A stretch of 64,000 nt of DNA from Panorpa germanica. Its lineage: Eukaryota; Arthropoda; Insecta; Mecoptera; Panorpidae. The DNA lies in NCBI GenBank assembly GCA_963678705.1, contig OY783220.1:9383001-9447000 (forward strand), written 5' to 3'. The position numbers were made by a program, and so were the translations under genes. Within the stretch, counting starts at the first letter, position 1, and each line of letters opens with the position of its first letter. Below the pieces are notes generated by a model that did not search any database, was not told the DNA's origin, and saw only the letters and a list, made by a program, of their open reading frames with translations. Positions 24,300-35,844 of the stretch are shown here, in pieces.

Positions 24300-24900
24300 A
24301 TGGACTTGTGTCCTCATTTTTTAGTAGTCGATTTTTCAATTGTTGATTGAGATTGATGTTAATAAATGTGTATTGGCGTGTCTATTTTATTAAATATGTA
24401 AATGTTGACGGAGATATAGCAATTAAAAATTTGAATTGTAGTTTTAGCACTAGAAATGGTCGGCCATATTTGTATGACGTGAAATGCATTTTAACGTCAG
24501 TTATTTGTTGAGTAGGCCAGTGCTGTGGTAATGTTTTGTACCTGTTGGTAGTCAAATAATCAAGTCAAGTCTAAGAATAATAAGTTTTCATTTTATTAAA
24601 CCCTGGTAAGGCAGACATAATATTGAAATTTTATTGTTCCTTGAAATAGCTGTAAATAATATTTGATATATAACTACATATAGCAGAGATTTATGAGGTG
24701 TAAGGTTGGCAGCGATTGTGATGTCACATGCATTTGAATCCCTTTAATAATTAAAGAGACAAAATGACTTTTTTAATTGTTAATATCTCTTAACATATAA
24801 GGAGTTATTAAAAATTAATTGAACATTTGAGGTTCAGTAACCCACTTTATTAATATATAGTACACTTTTATAGAAATTAAGACATGGGACACAAGCCCAT
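24300..24900 (-). mobile_element. MITE family 1, copy D (601 bp)
   Basis: Ends ATGGACTTGTGTCC (left) and GGACACAAGCCCAT (right), inverted with one mismatch. It lies just past the CCE1 polyadenylation site. It is in reverse orientation relative to copies B, C, E and G. Short internal deletions make it slightly shorter than full length. Confidence 0.9.
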
Positions 24901-25320
24901 TCTCTTTGTTGATAATTATTCAATGTGGTGTAATAATAAACTTTTTATAAATAAATAGTTTGTGGTTCAAAGATAAGAGATAACATACAAAATTACGCAT
25001 GTAATAAAGGAGCACAGGGCTTTTAGTATTAAACTATCTTTAACAGTAAATAAAGTTAATACAGTGAACGCAATATGTTTATTTGAAAAAACTATCTGTA
25101 CTCTTTTTTAATCACTTGACGACAATAATTATCGCGTGGCAGCTAAAAGTTATGTAACAAAACAAACATTAACATGAAACATTAATAAATAATTTATTGT
25201 ACTTGTGTTTATTTAGAATCAACGTTATCTCTTTTTGCATACAATCTTTGTTAATTATTTGATGGCATGTGTTTTTAAATCAACATACTAACATCATACT
25301 AGGACAACTTTCCTTGTATC
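24901..25320. repeat. Upstream DNA of CCE2, duplicated before CCE3
   Basis: Segments such as the stretch around 25100 (ttttttaatcacttgacgac) and around 25300 (ctaggacaact) recur before CCE3 (about 29790 and 30001). This spacer was therefore duplicated together with the gene. Confidence 0.6.
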
Positions 25321-25545
25321 GGGGCCCCTATTCCTGAGTCTTGCGAACAGATCTGATTTATATGAGTGAAACATTTTACGAATCACTTTTAAAAGAGTAT
25401 TTCTGAACTATAATATTAATTAATAATAAAATTCAGGAATAGTACAGGAATACTCTTTTAAAAGTGATTCGTAAAATGTTTTACTCATATAAATCAGATC
25501 TGTTCGGTCACGATCATTGTTCGCAAGACTCAGGAATAGAGCGCT
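25321..25545. mobile_element. Foldback-like element with TATC target duplication
   Basis: Two arms of about 80-98 bp (from cctattcctgagtcttgcga at 25326, inverted at the right end) are near-perfect reverse complements, separated by about 30 bp. The right arm has a 17-bp extra segment. TATC flanks both sides (25317-25320 and 25546-25549). The paralogous spacer before CCE3 has a single tatc at 30020-30023 and no insert, so the empty site is visible in the same window. Confidence 0.85.
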
Positions 25546-25618
25546 TATCTAGAATTTGAAAATACTGGTGGAAAATAAACTACTTCATGCCTTTTATTGA
25601 ACCCATTATAATTAAATT

Positions 25619-25768
25619 CTTTAAGCCTTATTCCACTCACAAAGTTGAACGTAGCATCTGCATAAAATTAATATCATTGCGTTTATTAAAAGGTAAATGA
25701 ACTTGATTTTTTGTTAAGTTTCTCCGATTTTCCTCAGCTCTCAAGAATATTGCCTATATAGTTAAGTT
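25619..25768 (+). promoter_or_regulatory. CCE2 proximal promoter module
   Basis: Shared with CCE3: taagccttattccactca, cgtagcatctgcataa and gtttattaaaaggta. Shared with CCE1 and CCE3: ttttcctcagctct and a TATA-like tatata at 25755-25760, about 45 bp before the ATG. Confidence 0.6.
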
Positions 25769-25804
25769 TTTTAAATATTTCATCTTTTCGTGAACTGAAT
25801 TGAA

Positions 25805-28800
25805 ATGAATTTATTATTCGCTCTAAGTGTTGTTTTCTTCGGCACGTTTCTGCCAGCTGCTGCAGTTGCCCAAATCGAAGAGCTGCAGGTGAACAATGTG
25901 AATCTTCCACGAGTAACAATCAGGCAAGGTGTTCTTGAAGGAATTACTAAAGTTTCGGCTGGAGGAAGAGAATTTGATGCTTTTGAAGGTGTTCCATATG
26001 CTGAACCACCAGTGGGCAAATATAGATTCAAGGTAAAGAAATATGTAACACTGTTGGATATAATAATAATAATGCTCACTGTTTTTATTTCATAGGAACC
26101 CCAAGCTCCCAAAAAATGGAAGGGCGTCTTCAAGGCGTCTAAAGTTGGAAGCAATTGTGTGCAATACGACCACGACCCACCCCAACCATATACCGTATTA
26201 GGTAGGAGGAACATAACTATACGTACAGATATTTTACACATTACTTAAAACACTTTTTGGTCATTTTAGGGGAAGAAGATTGCCTATTTGTGAACGTGTA
26301 CCGTCCCAAGGGTTCCATTGCTGGTCAGAACCTTCCAGTGATCATTTACATCCATGGCGGAGCCTTCATGTTTGGTTCGGGGGCGGAAGCAAACCCCAAG
26401 TATTTGCTGGACAGGAATATTGTCTACGTTAATCTCAATTATCGTGTGGGGCCATTAGGTAAGGATTAGTTAAAATTGATCTTTGTTCACCCGTAGAAAT
26501 TATAACATACCTGTCACATAGTATTAAAAGGTCTCATAAAAGCCAGAATCGCGTAGATATTTAAAATGTAATGAGGCAGTTTTTTATTTTAGAGTCCAAA
26601 AAAATGTCCATGGATTTAAAAAAAACTTAGACATCATTGCGCCTGGTAGAGCGGCAACATTAATTACGCGCAAAATTTACAGTACAAGAAAATCATGTAT
26701 ATTTACTATTATTTTATGATAATATTTACAGACTAAATGTAACAATTAATTAAAGGCCTACGTAATATGCAATTTTAAAAAAAGAAGCATGGAACAGTTT
26801 TCGAGCCACCATACGAATCGCGTAAACATATAAACTTTTCCTACAACTATAATGTAATTTGATTTCAGGCTTCCTTAGCACTGGTGATGACGTGGTTCCA
26901 GGAAATAATGGACTCAAGGATCAAAGTGCAGCCCTACGATGGGTTAAAGAAAATATTCGTGAATTTGGTGGAGATAGTAACAGTATAACAATTATAGGAT
27001 TATCCGCTGGAGGATCTAGTGTTCATTATCACTATCTTTCACCACTTTCTACAGGTAAAAAAATATTTTTAAATTTGTGTATATATATTTATTTAACATT
27101 AATAATTTTACAGGTTTATTTGCCCGCGGTATTTCGTTTAGTGGAACTGCATTGGTTCCATGGGCTCAAATCGAAAATGTTGTGGAAAAAACAAAACAAG
27201 TTGCCGCGAGATTAGGATGCCCCAGTAATGACAATAAAAAGATGGTAAAATGTCTACAAAATCAACCAGCAAGAGATATTGTCGCAGCTATGGAGATGTT
27301 CCAAGTAAGTATTTCAAAACCACGCGATTTAGTGTTTTTCATGCAAACTTTAAATGTATCTGCAATATTTATTTGCAGCCATTCTTGTACAACCCATTTT
27401 CTCCATTTGGTCCTGTAGTAGAACGTGGAGGATGCAATCCATTCATTGCAAAACATCCTGTTGATATAATTAGAAATAGAAAGGCACAAGATCTTCCTTG
27501 GATTGTATCAGTTGTAAATTGTGAAGGATTGTATCCTGCAGCAGGTAAAAACAATTTTTATCATCGTTATAAAATTATTAAATAGTATTCCAAATTGTCT
27601 ACACGCTCAATAATTGCAGAATTCGTTTTTACTCCGGAGTATCTTCCAACCCTAGAAGATAATTGGCCTAGATATGCTCCTCATGTGTTAGATTATAATT
27701 TCACAATTCCGCTTTCACAACAGAATTCAGTTTCTGAAAAGATAAAGCGACATTATTTGGGAGATAAGAAAATATCTAAAGAAACATTTCCAGAACTTGT
27801 TCAGGTATACATTATTTTCATTATATAATATTCATTATATGAACATAAGTATATAATACTTTATAGACCTGTGTAGAAAACTAAAATAGCTAATGTAATT
27901 TTAAATTGTATGTAGATGGTTGGTGATAGACTCTTTGTTGCTCCTATGGAACAAACAGTGCGCCTTCAAGCTGCAACAACAGTATCACCAATTTATTTCT
28001 ATAAGTTTCTGTACAGAGGGCAGCGCAGTTTGACTGATATTTATGCAGGAGGACCAGAGGATTACGGTATGTTTCATTTATTTATTTATAATCTGTACTA
28101 GCGCGATTCCTTCAGTACGTTACTTGCCCTAATTCACACTTTTAAGAAATTTATAAAGAAAGACCATGAAATATTACTACATATTTTTGTCGTTTAATTT
28201 ATATTGGATATAAATACAGTCACATTGCATACCATAGTCAGTTTTTATGATTAATTAATTTTAACTTTGAATATTTGTAGCTGGTGTTTCTTTAAATAAA
28301 CAGGATCGGTACTAAAGCATCTTTACCACATGTTTTTACCAGTTATAAATATTTAATTCTTCTGTTGTTTCTTCTTGGTACATTACACTACAACGTTATG
28401 TTAATCAATCTATAGAAAAATATGTATATGACTGTTACATTATGGACTATTTCTTTTTAAAGGTGTCAGCCATGCGGACGATATGAATTATTTATTTGGT
28501 TTCTTCGAAAATGGTGAAAAATCGGCCGCCGATGTAAAAATGACAACACTAATGGTTGATTTTTTGGAGAAATTTGCTAGAAATGGGTTTGTATTTATTA
28601 TTATATTATATTACTTGTGTGCCTTTCGGCTTTACAATCTACATTCTTAATTCATTTCATAGAACTTCAACTTGAAACTATTCTAGACCTTTCTATTTCC
28701 AAAAGTACTTTCTGCTTCTTTTTCTCTTGCTCTATTTGCACTAGTCCTTCTTCATTCTAACCGTTTCCTCACCTCTTGTCTTCTTTGTCTCCTCTCGACA

Positions 28801-29542
28801 AACCCTCTATTATATTTTCACTATACTTCTTCCCTTCTGTCTTCATTTTCACTTCTCCCGCCTTTTATGTCTATCACTCTGTTTCTTTTGTCCGACCATT
28901 GAATTAATACTGAAAAAAATATTCCTTCCCCATTCGTTTGTATTTTAAAATATGTAATATTTAGTTATATTCTTACAGGTAAACCATATTATTTCGATTA
29001 TAATTCACGATTTGTTAGCGACAATGAAATTAACAGTGCAGAGCGCCTGCAAGCTGCAACTACACTATCACTAGTTTATTTCTATAAGTTTAACTACTTA
29101 TTAGTTATTTCAGTAACTTTATCAACTAGAAATGGACGTTTATTGACTCGAATTCATATACAGTTATCGCAGTAACCAAATTATGTTTGCAAAGGATACA
29201 CAAAACATCCTGGTTCCAATTCATTATATAGTTTATTGGGTTCAATTTCGTGACCAACACAATTTCTTGTCTGTTTTATTTATTAGGCTACAGTGTAGCA
29301 AACAATAATAACAAAAAGCGTAACCTAACCTAAAAACTATTATTTTCAGAACAACAGAATTCGGTAATTTAAAATGGGAACCAATAGTACCTCGCGCAAC
29401 AAACCTTAAGTATTTGGAGATCCGAAATCCAGAAGAATACAGCATGACAAGCTCATCCGACCTTGGACATCGACAATTTTGGGAGTCGATACCATTCGAA
29501 GAAAACCAGAATATTTTTCTTACAAACAACAACAATTTGTAG
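25805..29542 (+). CDS. Carboxylesterase CCE2, probably secreted (C-terminus NNNL)
   Basis: Alpha/beta-hydrolase esterase, 572 aa. Exons: 25805-26032, 26096-26201, 26270-26458, 26869-27054, 27114-27304, 27379-27544, 27620-27804, 27916-28066, 28463-28586, 29350-29542; all joins keep phase. The signal peptide covers about residues 1-22. HGGA oxyanion hole; triad Ser220, Glu349, His471. The last residues are TNNNNL where CCE1 has IKKDEL, at the same length, so ER retrieval looks lost and secretion is expected. It is closest to CCE3, with which it also shares introns 1 and 2. Intron 9 holds a dead exon-8 copy and a purine-rich dispersed repeat. AATAAA at 29597. The 3' part of intron 3 (about 26780-26850) resembles the tail of the repeat in CCE6 intron 1. 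Confidence 0.93.
28680..28870 (-). repeat. Dispersed purine-rich repeat, copy in CCE2 intron 9
   Basis: Read on the minus strand, it matches the segment at about 43680-43820 (gagaagaagaagcagaaag and taaaaaggtctagaat). It is pyrimidine-rich on the plus strand and non-coding. The element type is unknown. Confidence 0.5.
29005..29092 (+). pseudogene. Dead duplicate of esterase exon 8 inside CCE2 intron 9
   Basis: Translates as [20 protein letters not shown], clearly the middle of exon 8, but has no splice sites in place and carries an extra residue. Its TTLS and VYF spellings agree with CCE1 rather than with CCE2's own exon 8 (TTVS, IYF). A second, more decayed copy sits at the same place in CCE3. 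Confidence 0.85.
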
Positions 29543-30135
29543 AAAATTTTTCTGCTGTTACTTATTAACTTGATATTTGTACATATATAAAAAAAAAATA
29601 AAGTACATCATCATTAAAATTATGTTTTTATTAAAGTTAATTTTTGTTTTATATAGTTGTGGTTCAAAAGATATAAAATTATAGTAGTGGCATACAAAAT
29701 AATAAAAATAAATTAGAGTCCTTGCGCTTTTATTATTAAACTATGTATATATTATTATAAGGTTATGTTTATTTTAAATAAAGTTAGTTGTACTGTTTTT
29801 TAATCACCTGACAACATTAATCATCACTTGACATCTAACAATTGTGTTATTAAACAAACAAGTAACACAATAACAAAATTTTTATCGTATTGGTATTTAT
29901 TTAGAACAAGCGTTATCTTATTTTGCATAAATGCATTGTTAATTGTTTGATAGCAAGTGTTTTGTTGCAACTTTGTAACATCATAATATTTACAGATAAA
30001 CTAGGACAACTGCTTTTGATATCATATTTGAACTATAGTGGTGGAAAATAAATTACACCCTGGTTTTTATCGGACGTATTATGTACTCTATATGCATATT
30101 CATAAAGCTACTTTATGCTTTAGAGATAAGATACT
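29543..30135. repeat. Spacer before CCE3, duplicate of the CCE2 spacer
   Basis: Homologous to 24945-25620 in patches, including ttttttaatcacctgac near 29795, ctaggacaact at 30001 and gtggtggaaaataaa at about 30039. The foldback element and MITE D are absent, so both were inserted after this duplication or were lost here. Confidence 0.6.
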
Positions 30136-30300
30136 TTAAGGCTTATGTCACTCAAAAAGTGCGATACTTTAGACGTAGCATCTACATAAGTTAAACGTCT
30201 TTATGTTTATTAAAAGGTAGACGAACTTGATATTTTTATATAGTTTTTCTTGCATTCCTCAATTCCCTCACTAATTGAAGTATAGTCTATATAGCTCAGT
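30136..30300 (+). promoter_or_regulatory. CCE3 proximal promoter module
   Basis: Blocks taaggcttatgtcactca, cgtagcatctacataa, gtttattaaaaggtag and attcctcaattccct are followed by tatatag at 30288-30294, about 45 bp before the ATG. The order and spacing match the CCE2 upstream region. Confidence 0.6.
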
Positions 30301-30336
30301 GTTGTTAAAAACATTTAGTCTATCCGTTGACTTAAA

Positions 30337-33114
30337 ATGAATTTATTAATCGCTTTAAGTGTTGCTTTCTTCTGTAAGTTTAATCCAGCTGCTGCAAAAG
30401 ATTTGCAGGTGAATCTTCCACGCGTAGCAATAAAGCAAGGTGTCCTCGTAGGAACTACCAAAGTTTCAGCTGGAGGAAGAGAATTTGATTCTTTTGAAGG
30501 TGTTCCATATGCAGAACCACCAGTGGGCAAATATAGATTTAAGGTAAAGAAATAGCAAGTAAATATGTAACACTGTTGGATATATTAATAATAATGCTCA
30601 CTGTTTTTATTTCATAGGAACCCCAAGCCCCTAAAAAATGGAAGGGCGTCTTCAACGCGTCCAAAATTGGAAACAGTTGTATGCAATACAATCACCACCC
30701 ACCAAAACCATATGCCGTAATAGGTACAAGAAACATGACTAGACCTTTCATTATTTTACATATTACCTGAAACACTTTTTGGTCATTTTAGGAGAAGAAG
30801 ATTGCCTAATTGTGAACATATACCGTCCTAGGGGTTCCACTGCTGGTCAAAACCATCCAGTGGTCATTTTTATCCATGGCGGAGCATGGATGTTTAATTA
30901 TGGGGCACAAGCAAACCCACAATATTTGCTTGACAGGGATATTGTCTACATTAATTTTAATTATCGTTTGGGGCCATTAGGTAAGGATTAGTTTAGTTAA
31001 AATAGATCTTTGTTCACCCGTTATGGGTGGCGAATTTCCTCGGTAGTTGGTACACGGTCTTATTGTTGATATTATAATGTTCTTTTGTCATATAACTAAT
31101 TGGAAATCTATATCGTTAGATATGTCTTCCTTGTAATATTACAATTTGATTTCAGGCTTCCTTAGCACTGGTGATGATGTGGTTCCAGGAAATAATGGAC
31201 TCAAGGATCAAAGTGCAGCCCTACGATGGGTTAAAGAAAATATTCACGAATTCGGTGGAGATAGTAATAGTATAACAATTATAGGATTATCCGCTGGAGG
31301 CGCTAGTGTTCATTATCACTATCTGTCACCACTTTCTAAAGGTAAAATCAAAGTTTTTAAATTTGTGTATATATATTTCTTAAACAGTAATAATTTTACA
31401 GGTTTATTTGCCCGTGGTATTTCGTTTAGTGGAACTGCATTGGTTCCATGGGCTCAAATCGAAAATGTTGTGGAAAAAACAAGACAAGTTGCCGCGAGAT
31501 TAGGATGCCCCAGTAATGACAATAAAAGGATGGTGAAATGTCTTCAAAATCAACCAGCAAGAGATATTGTCGCAGCTATGGAGATGTTCCAAGTGAATAT
31601 TAGGAAACTAGTCCATTTAGTGTTTTTTTAGGAAAACTTTTTGTTATCTGTTATCTTTATTTGTAGCCATTCTTGTACAACCCATTTTCTCCATTTGGTC
31701 CTGTAGTAGAACATGGAGGATCTAATCCATTCATTGCAAAACATCCTGTTGATATAATTAAAAATAGAAAGAGTCAAGATCTTCCTTGGATTGCAACAAT
31801 CGTAAATTGTGAAGGATTGTATCCTGCAGCAGGTAGAAACTATTATCATAGTCTTAGAAAAATGAATAAATAGTATTTCAAATTATCTACACGCTCAATA
31901 ATTTTAGAATTCGTGTTTTCTTCGGAGTATCTTCCAGCATTAGAAAATAATTGGTTCAAATATGCTCCTCATGTGTTAGATTATAATTTCACAATTCCGC
32001 TTTCACAACAGAATTCAGTTTCTAAAAAGACAAAGCGACAATATTTGGGAGATAAGAAAATATCTAAAGAAACATTTCCAGAACTTGTTCAGGTATACAT
32101 TTACATACATAATTACATATTCATTATACGTACATAAATATATAATAGTACACACTTTGTAAAAAGTAAAGGTAACGCTAAAAGAGCCAATATAATTTTT
32201 AAATTGTATTTAGATGGTTGGTGACAGACTTTTTGTAGCGCCTATAGAACAAACGGTGCGCCTTCAAGCTGCAACAACAGTATCACCAATCCATTTCTAT
32301 AAGTTTCTATATAGAGGGCAACACAGTTTGTCAGAAATTTTTTCAGGAGGTACAGAGGATTACGGTATGTTTCATTTATTTTATTTGTAATCTGTGCCGG
32401 TGTCTTTCATAACAGTGTAAATTTGCTTGCTCACTGTTTAAGCGTTAGGGAGTATACTACCTGATTAAAGCTATAAAGACCATGAAATATCTTTATTTAA
32501 AGTAGTATTTCTTTTTAAAGGTGTCAGCCATGCGGACGATGTGAATTATTTATTTGGTTTCTTAGAAAATGGTGAGAAATGGGCTGCCGATGTAAAAATG
32601 ACAACACTTATGGTTGATTTCTTGGAAAAATTTGCTAGAAATGGGTTTGTGTTTTAATATATTTTATATTTAGTAGTTTGAAATTGAAATTAACGATTTC
32701 ATAGTGTGAATGGAAGTAAAAGTGTAGTGCGCCTTCAGGCTGCAAACACACTAACACCAATTTATTTCACTAACTTTGAAAACTAGATAGAAATTTACGT
32801 TTAGTGGTTCGAATTCATATAAAGCTATTAAAATAACGAAGTTGTGTTTGCTAAGAACTCACAAAATACCTTCTTTAATAATAAGAAAAAGCGAAACCTA
32901 ACCTAAAACTTATTATTTCAGAACAATAAAATTCGGTAATTTAAAATGGGAACCAATAGTACCTCACGCAACAAATCTTAAGTATTTGGAGATCCGAAAT
33001 CCAGAAGAATACAGCATGACAAGTTCATCCGACCTTGGACATCGACAATTTTGGGAGTCGGTACCATTCGAAGAAAACCAGAATATTTTTGTTACAAACA
33101 ACAACAATTTGTAG
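30337..33114 (+). CDS. Carboxylesterase CCE3, probably secreted (C-terminus NNNL)
   Basis: Alpha/beta-hydrolase esterase, 565 aa. Exons: 30337-30543, 30618-30723, 30792-30980, 31156-31341, 31402-31592, 31667-31832, 31908-32092, 32214-32364, 32521-32644, 32922-33114. Oxyanion hole HGGA; triad Ser213, Glu342, His464. The N-terminus is hydrophobic, but Lys and Asn in the CKFNP segment make the signal peptide weaker than its neighbours'. It ends TNNNNL like CCE2, with no KDEL. It is the sister of CCE2 over most of its length, yet exon 4 shares a stretch of about 70 bp around the catalytic serine with CCE1 (GGAS, not CCE2's GGSS), a sign of gene conversion. No AATAAA is obvious close to the stop. 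Confidence 0.93.
32705..32780 (+). pseudogene. Dead duplicate of esterase exon 8 inside CCE3 intron 9
   Basis: RLQAANTLTPIYF can be read at 32729-32767, matching exon 8. The part before it is scrambled. It sits at the same relative place as the CCE2 fossil (29005-29092), and the DNA after it (gaattcatataaagct) also matches, so the fossil predates the CCE2/CCE3 split. Confidence 0.75.
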
Positions 33115-33250
33115 AAATTCTTTCTACCTATGCACAAAACATAAACCTCATGTAATGTTTAACGAAATTACATTTAAATTTATGATAATAGAATTAACCT
33201 AAAAAGAATTATGTAAAAGGTATACTCTTTTATGTTCTTACATGTATGTA

Positions 33251-33886
33251 ATGGGATTGTGTCCTATGTCTTAATTTCTATAAATGTGTACTATATATTG
33301 ATAAAGTGGGTTACTAGAACCTCAAATGTTCAATTATTTTTTAATAACTCCTTATATGTTAAGAGATATTAACAATTAAAAAAGTCATTTTGTCTCTTTA
33401 ATTATTAATGGGATTCTACGTTGTACACATTCCAAATGCATGTGACATCGTAATTCTTGTGTAAGGCTACCAACCTTACAGCTCATAAATCTCTGCTATA
33501 TGTATTTATATATCAAAATATCAAATATTATTTACAGCTATTTCAAGAAACAATAAAATTTCAATATTATGTCTGCCGTAACAGGGTTAAATAAAATAAA
33601 AACTTATTATTCTTTGACTTGACTAGATTATTTGACTACCAACAGCTACAGAACATTACCACAGCACTGACCTAATCAACAAATAACTGACGTTAAAATG
33701 CATTACACGTCATACAAATATGGCCGACCATTTCTAGCGCTAAAACTACAATTCAATTTTTAATTGCTATATCTCCGTCAACATTTAGATATTTAATAAA
33801 ATAGACACGCCAATGCACATTTATTAACATCAATTTCAATCAACAATTGAAAAATCGACCACTAAAAAATTAGGACACAAGCCCAT
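33251..33886 (+). mobile_element. MITE family 1, copy E (636 bp)
   Basis: Starts ATGGGATTGTGTCC and ends GGACACAAGCCCAT, inverted with one mismatch. Full length and close to copies B and G. It lies about 140 bp past the CCE3 stop. Confidence 0.9.
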
Positions 33887-34465
33887 AGTCTAACTATACA
33901 TATAAATAAAAACATTAAACAATAATTTACTAGTCTTTATTAGTATTATCTCTGTTTATTAGTTCTCTTTATATTTTTGTTTTTAGATACTATTACGCGT
34001 TTAGATATTTTTACTATGTATTAAAAACGTATCTAATGTTCTGTATACATATTTCAGACAGTAACTAGACATAAAATGTATCTGTATACCGCTGTTGTGG
34101 TTAATTTAAAACTTGTTCTGCAAAATAAACAGTTTCGTGCTGGTGTTATCAAAATCCACTTTTGATTGTGCGTCGATAGAATACTGATAATGTGAGTTAT
34201 GATATGATCTTATACAGTATAGTTGCAATGTCATTGGCTTTCGTCTACATTTAATTGAATTAACCTTGAATGTTTGTTATCGTTCAGTTACTTACTTATC
34301 AGGATAGAGCTGTCTATTTTTAAAGATGGTTCCAAATTATAAAATAATCATATTTTTTTATAGGTTATGTACGCTACTCGTTAGGTTGATAAACTGTATG
34401 AATAAAGTCAAAATATTTGCGCTGTTAATGTTACGAACGTATACAGGACCAGATTAAGGTCGCAA
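33887..34465. other. Intergenic, nothing recognised
   Basis: AT-rich spacer between CCE3 and CCE4 with no exon or repeat that I can name. Confidence 0.45.
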
Positions 34466-34731
34466 CCCAGTAAACATTTTGGAGCATTTTGGAGTCACTT
34501 TGACATCATATTGGAGATGCGTATGATTTTTTTGTCATGAAAGACTTCATTTATAGTTCAATTTCTCACAATCGTTCGTATGAAATGTCTGTTTTATCGG
34601 CTACAGATGACAGAACCACTCCACCTGTCGGAATACAAATGAAGACAAAGTTGATGCGAACTATAATTGAAGTGAAATAGTGATAGAAAAACGTCACAAA
34701 ATAGGGCACTTCACCAAATGTTTACTGGGAA
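34466..34731 (+). mobile_element. MITE family 2, copy 1 (about 265 bp)
   Basis: Starts cccagtaaacattttgga and ends caaatgtttactggga, an inverted terminal repeat of about 17 bp. A small duplication (ggagcattttgga) lies near the left end. The interior matches the three other copies (cggaatacaaatgaaga and gatgcgaactataattgaag). Confidence 0.85.
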
Positions 34732-34845
34732 GGCATATCATTGAATGCAATTCAGACTGGATATAATTTGTTTCTTTTTTTATAAGATTATTACAACTAG
34801 TAATTTATATATAGTTACACAATTTTGTGCAGTTCTAGTCCACTG

Positions 34846-35033
34846 TCCAATAAACAATTTGGTGAAGTGTCCTGTTTTTACAATTACTGTCCGCATCGCT
34901 TTATCTTCATTTGTATTCCGATAGATGTAGTGGTTTCGCTTTTTGTAACTGTTAGAAAATGAACTCTGTCATGACAAAGAAGTCATACGCATCTTCAATA
35001 TGATGACAAAGTGACTCCAAAATGTTTACTGGG
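34846..35033 (-). mobile_element. MITE family 2, copy 2 (internally deleted)
   Basis: Reverse orientation: starts tccaataaacaatttggt and ends ccaaaatgtttactggg. About 60 bp of interior is missing. It is only about 115 bp from copy 1, in the opposite direction. Confidence 0.8.
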
Positions 35034-35216
35034 TGACTAGTTCCAAAAGATTAATACATTCTTGTTCCTTATGTGGTTTACCAGCAGAATCACACTTTGG
35101 TTTTCTTCAATCTGTGTAATCTCGTCCAGCGTCTCTTGATTTTGAAGGTTATGTAAAACCTCTTCATGTACGGTGGCCATCTTTAAATCACGCATTGGTA
35201 ATGCTACGCAGTACTT

Positions 35217-35829
35217 TTTTTTTTTTTAATATTTATTTTTCAGTGCATCAACTATTGGTAGTTATTAGCACTTTTGAAATCAATATTACATTTTATATAC
35301 ATTTTTCTTATAACATATAACTTATAATACAATATAATACAATTCTTTTCTCTATATATCAGCTTCTTTCTTCATTCCATTTCAAATTACTCCATTGGTG
35401 CTTAATCAATCACCTCCTCGTTCAACGTTCAAGATCCTCATTCTTCTCCCTATTTCAGCATCTCGTTATGACACAGAAATTGCCTTAACTATGATGTTCC
35501 CATTTCCATTTAACCTCTTCTTCATCCTCTCTCTCTCCAAGCTGTTTTTCTTCTTCTTCTTTCCTTTTCTTTTTTTTTTTTTTCTTTTTCTATTGTCGTT
35601 CTCGAATTTTTCTTTTTGTAATCATTTTTTTTTTCAATATTCATTTTTCTATGGTTACACACATCTTATTTTATCAAACCCAGAAAATATAACTCTGGCC
35701 CGGGGATCGAACCCGAGAACACAGTAGTCAGAGTCAAGCATCAATGCTGACTGCGTCAGTCAAGCATCAATGCTGACAAAGTACTGCGTAGCAACAACAC
35801 AGTAGGGTGAGACCCTACTGTGTTGTTGC
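35217..35829 (-). mobile_element. tRNA-derived SINE or similar retroposed element
   Basis: On the minus strand the head carries a perfect pol III B-box, GGGTTCGATCCCCGGGCC, at about 35714-35697. A poly(A)-type end appears as a T run at about 35215-35226 on the plus strand. The sequence tgctacgcagtacttt flanks both sides (about 35201-35216 and 35827-35842), as expected of a target-site duplication. The body is low-complexity, pyrimidine-rich on the plus strand. A clear A-box is not seen. A 20-bp unit (agtcaagcatcaatgctgac) is repeated twice at the head. The 110-codon Phe/Ser-rich frame at 35395-35727 is an artefact of this composition. Confidence 0.6.
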
Positions 35830-35844
35830 TACGCAGTACTTTGT
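35778..35844. repeat. Perfect 31-bp-arm hairpin at the SINE head
   Basis: Arms caaagtactgcgtagcaaca (35778 onward, continuing acacagtaggg) and its reverse complement ending at 35844 enclose a loop of about five bases. The arms contain the putative target duplication, so one copy of the duplicated site exists in inverted form next to the direct one. Confidence 0.8.

Noticed and set aside
35395-35727. 110-codon frame rich in Phe and Ser
   Set aside because: It is produced by T- and CT-rich tracts in the SINE body; no family features.
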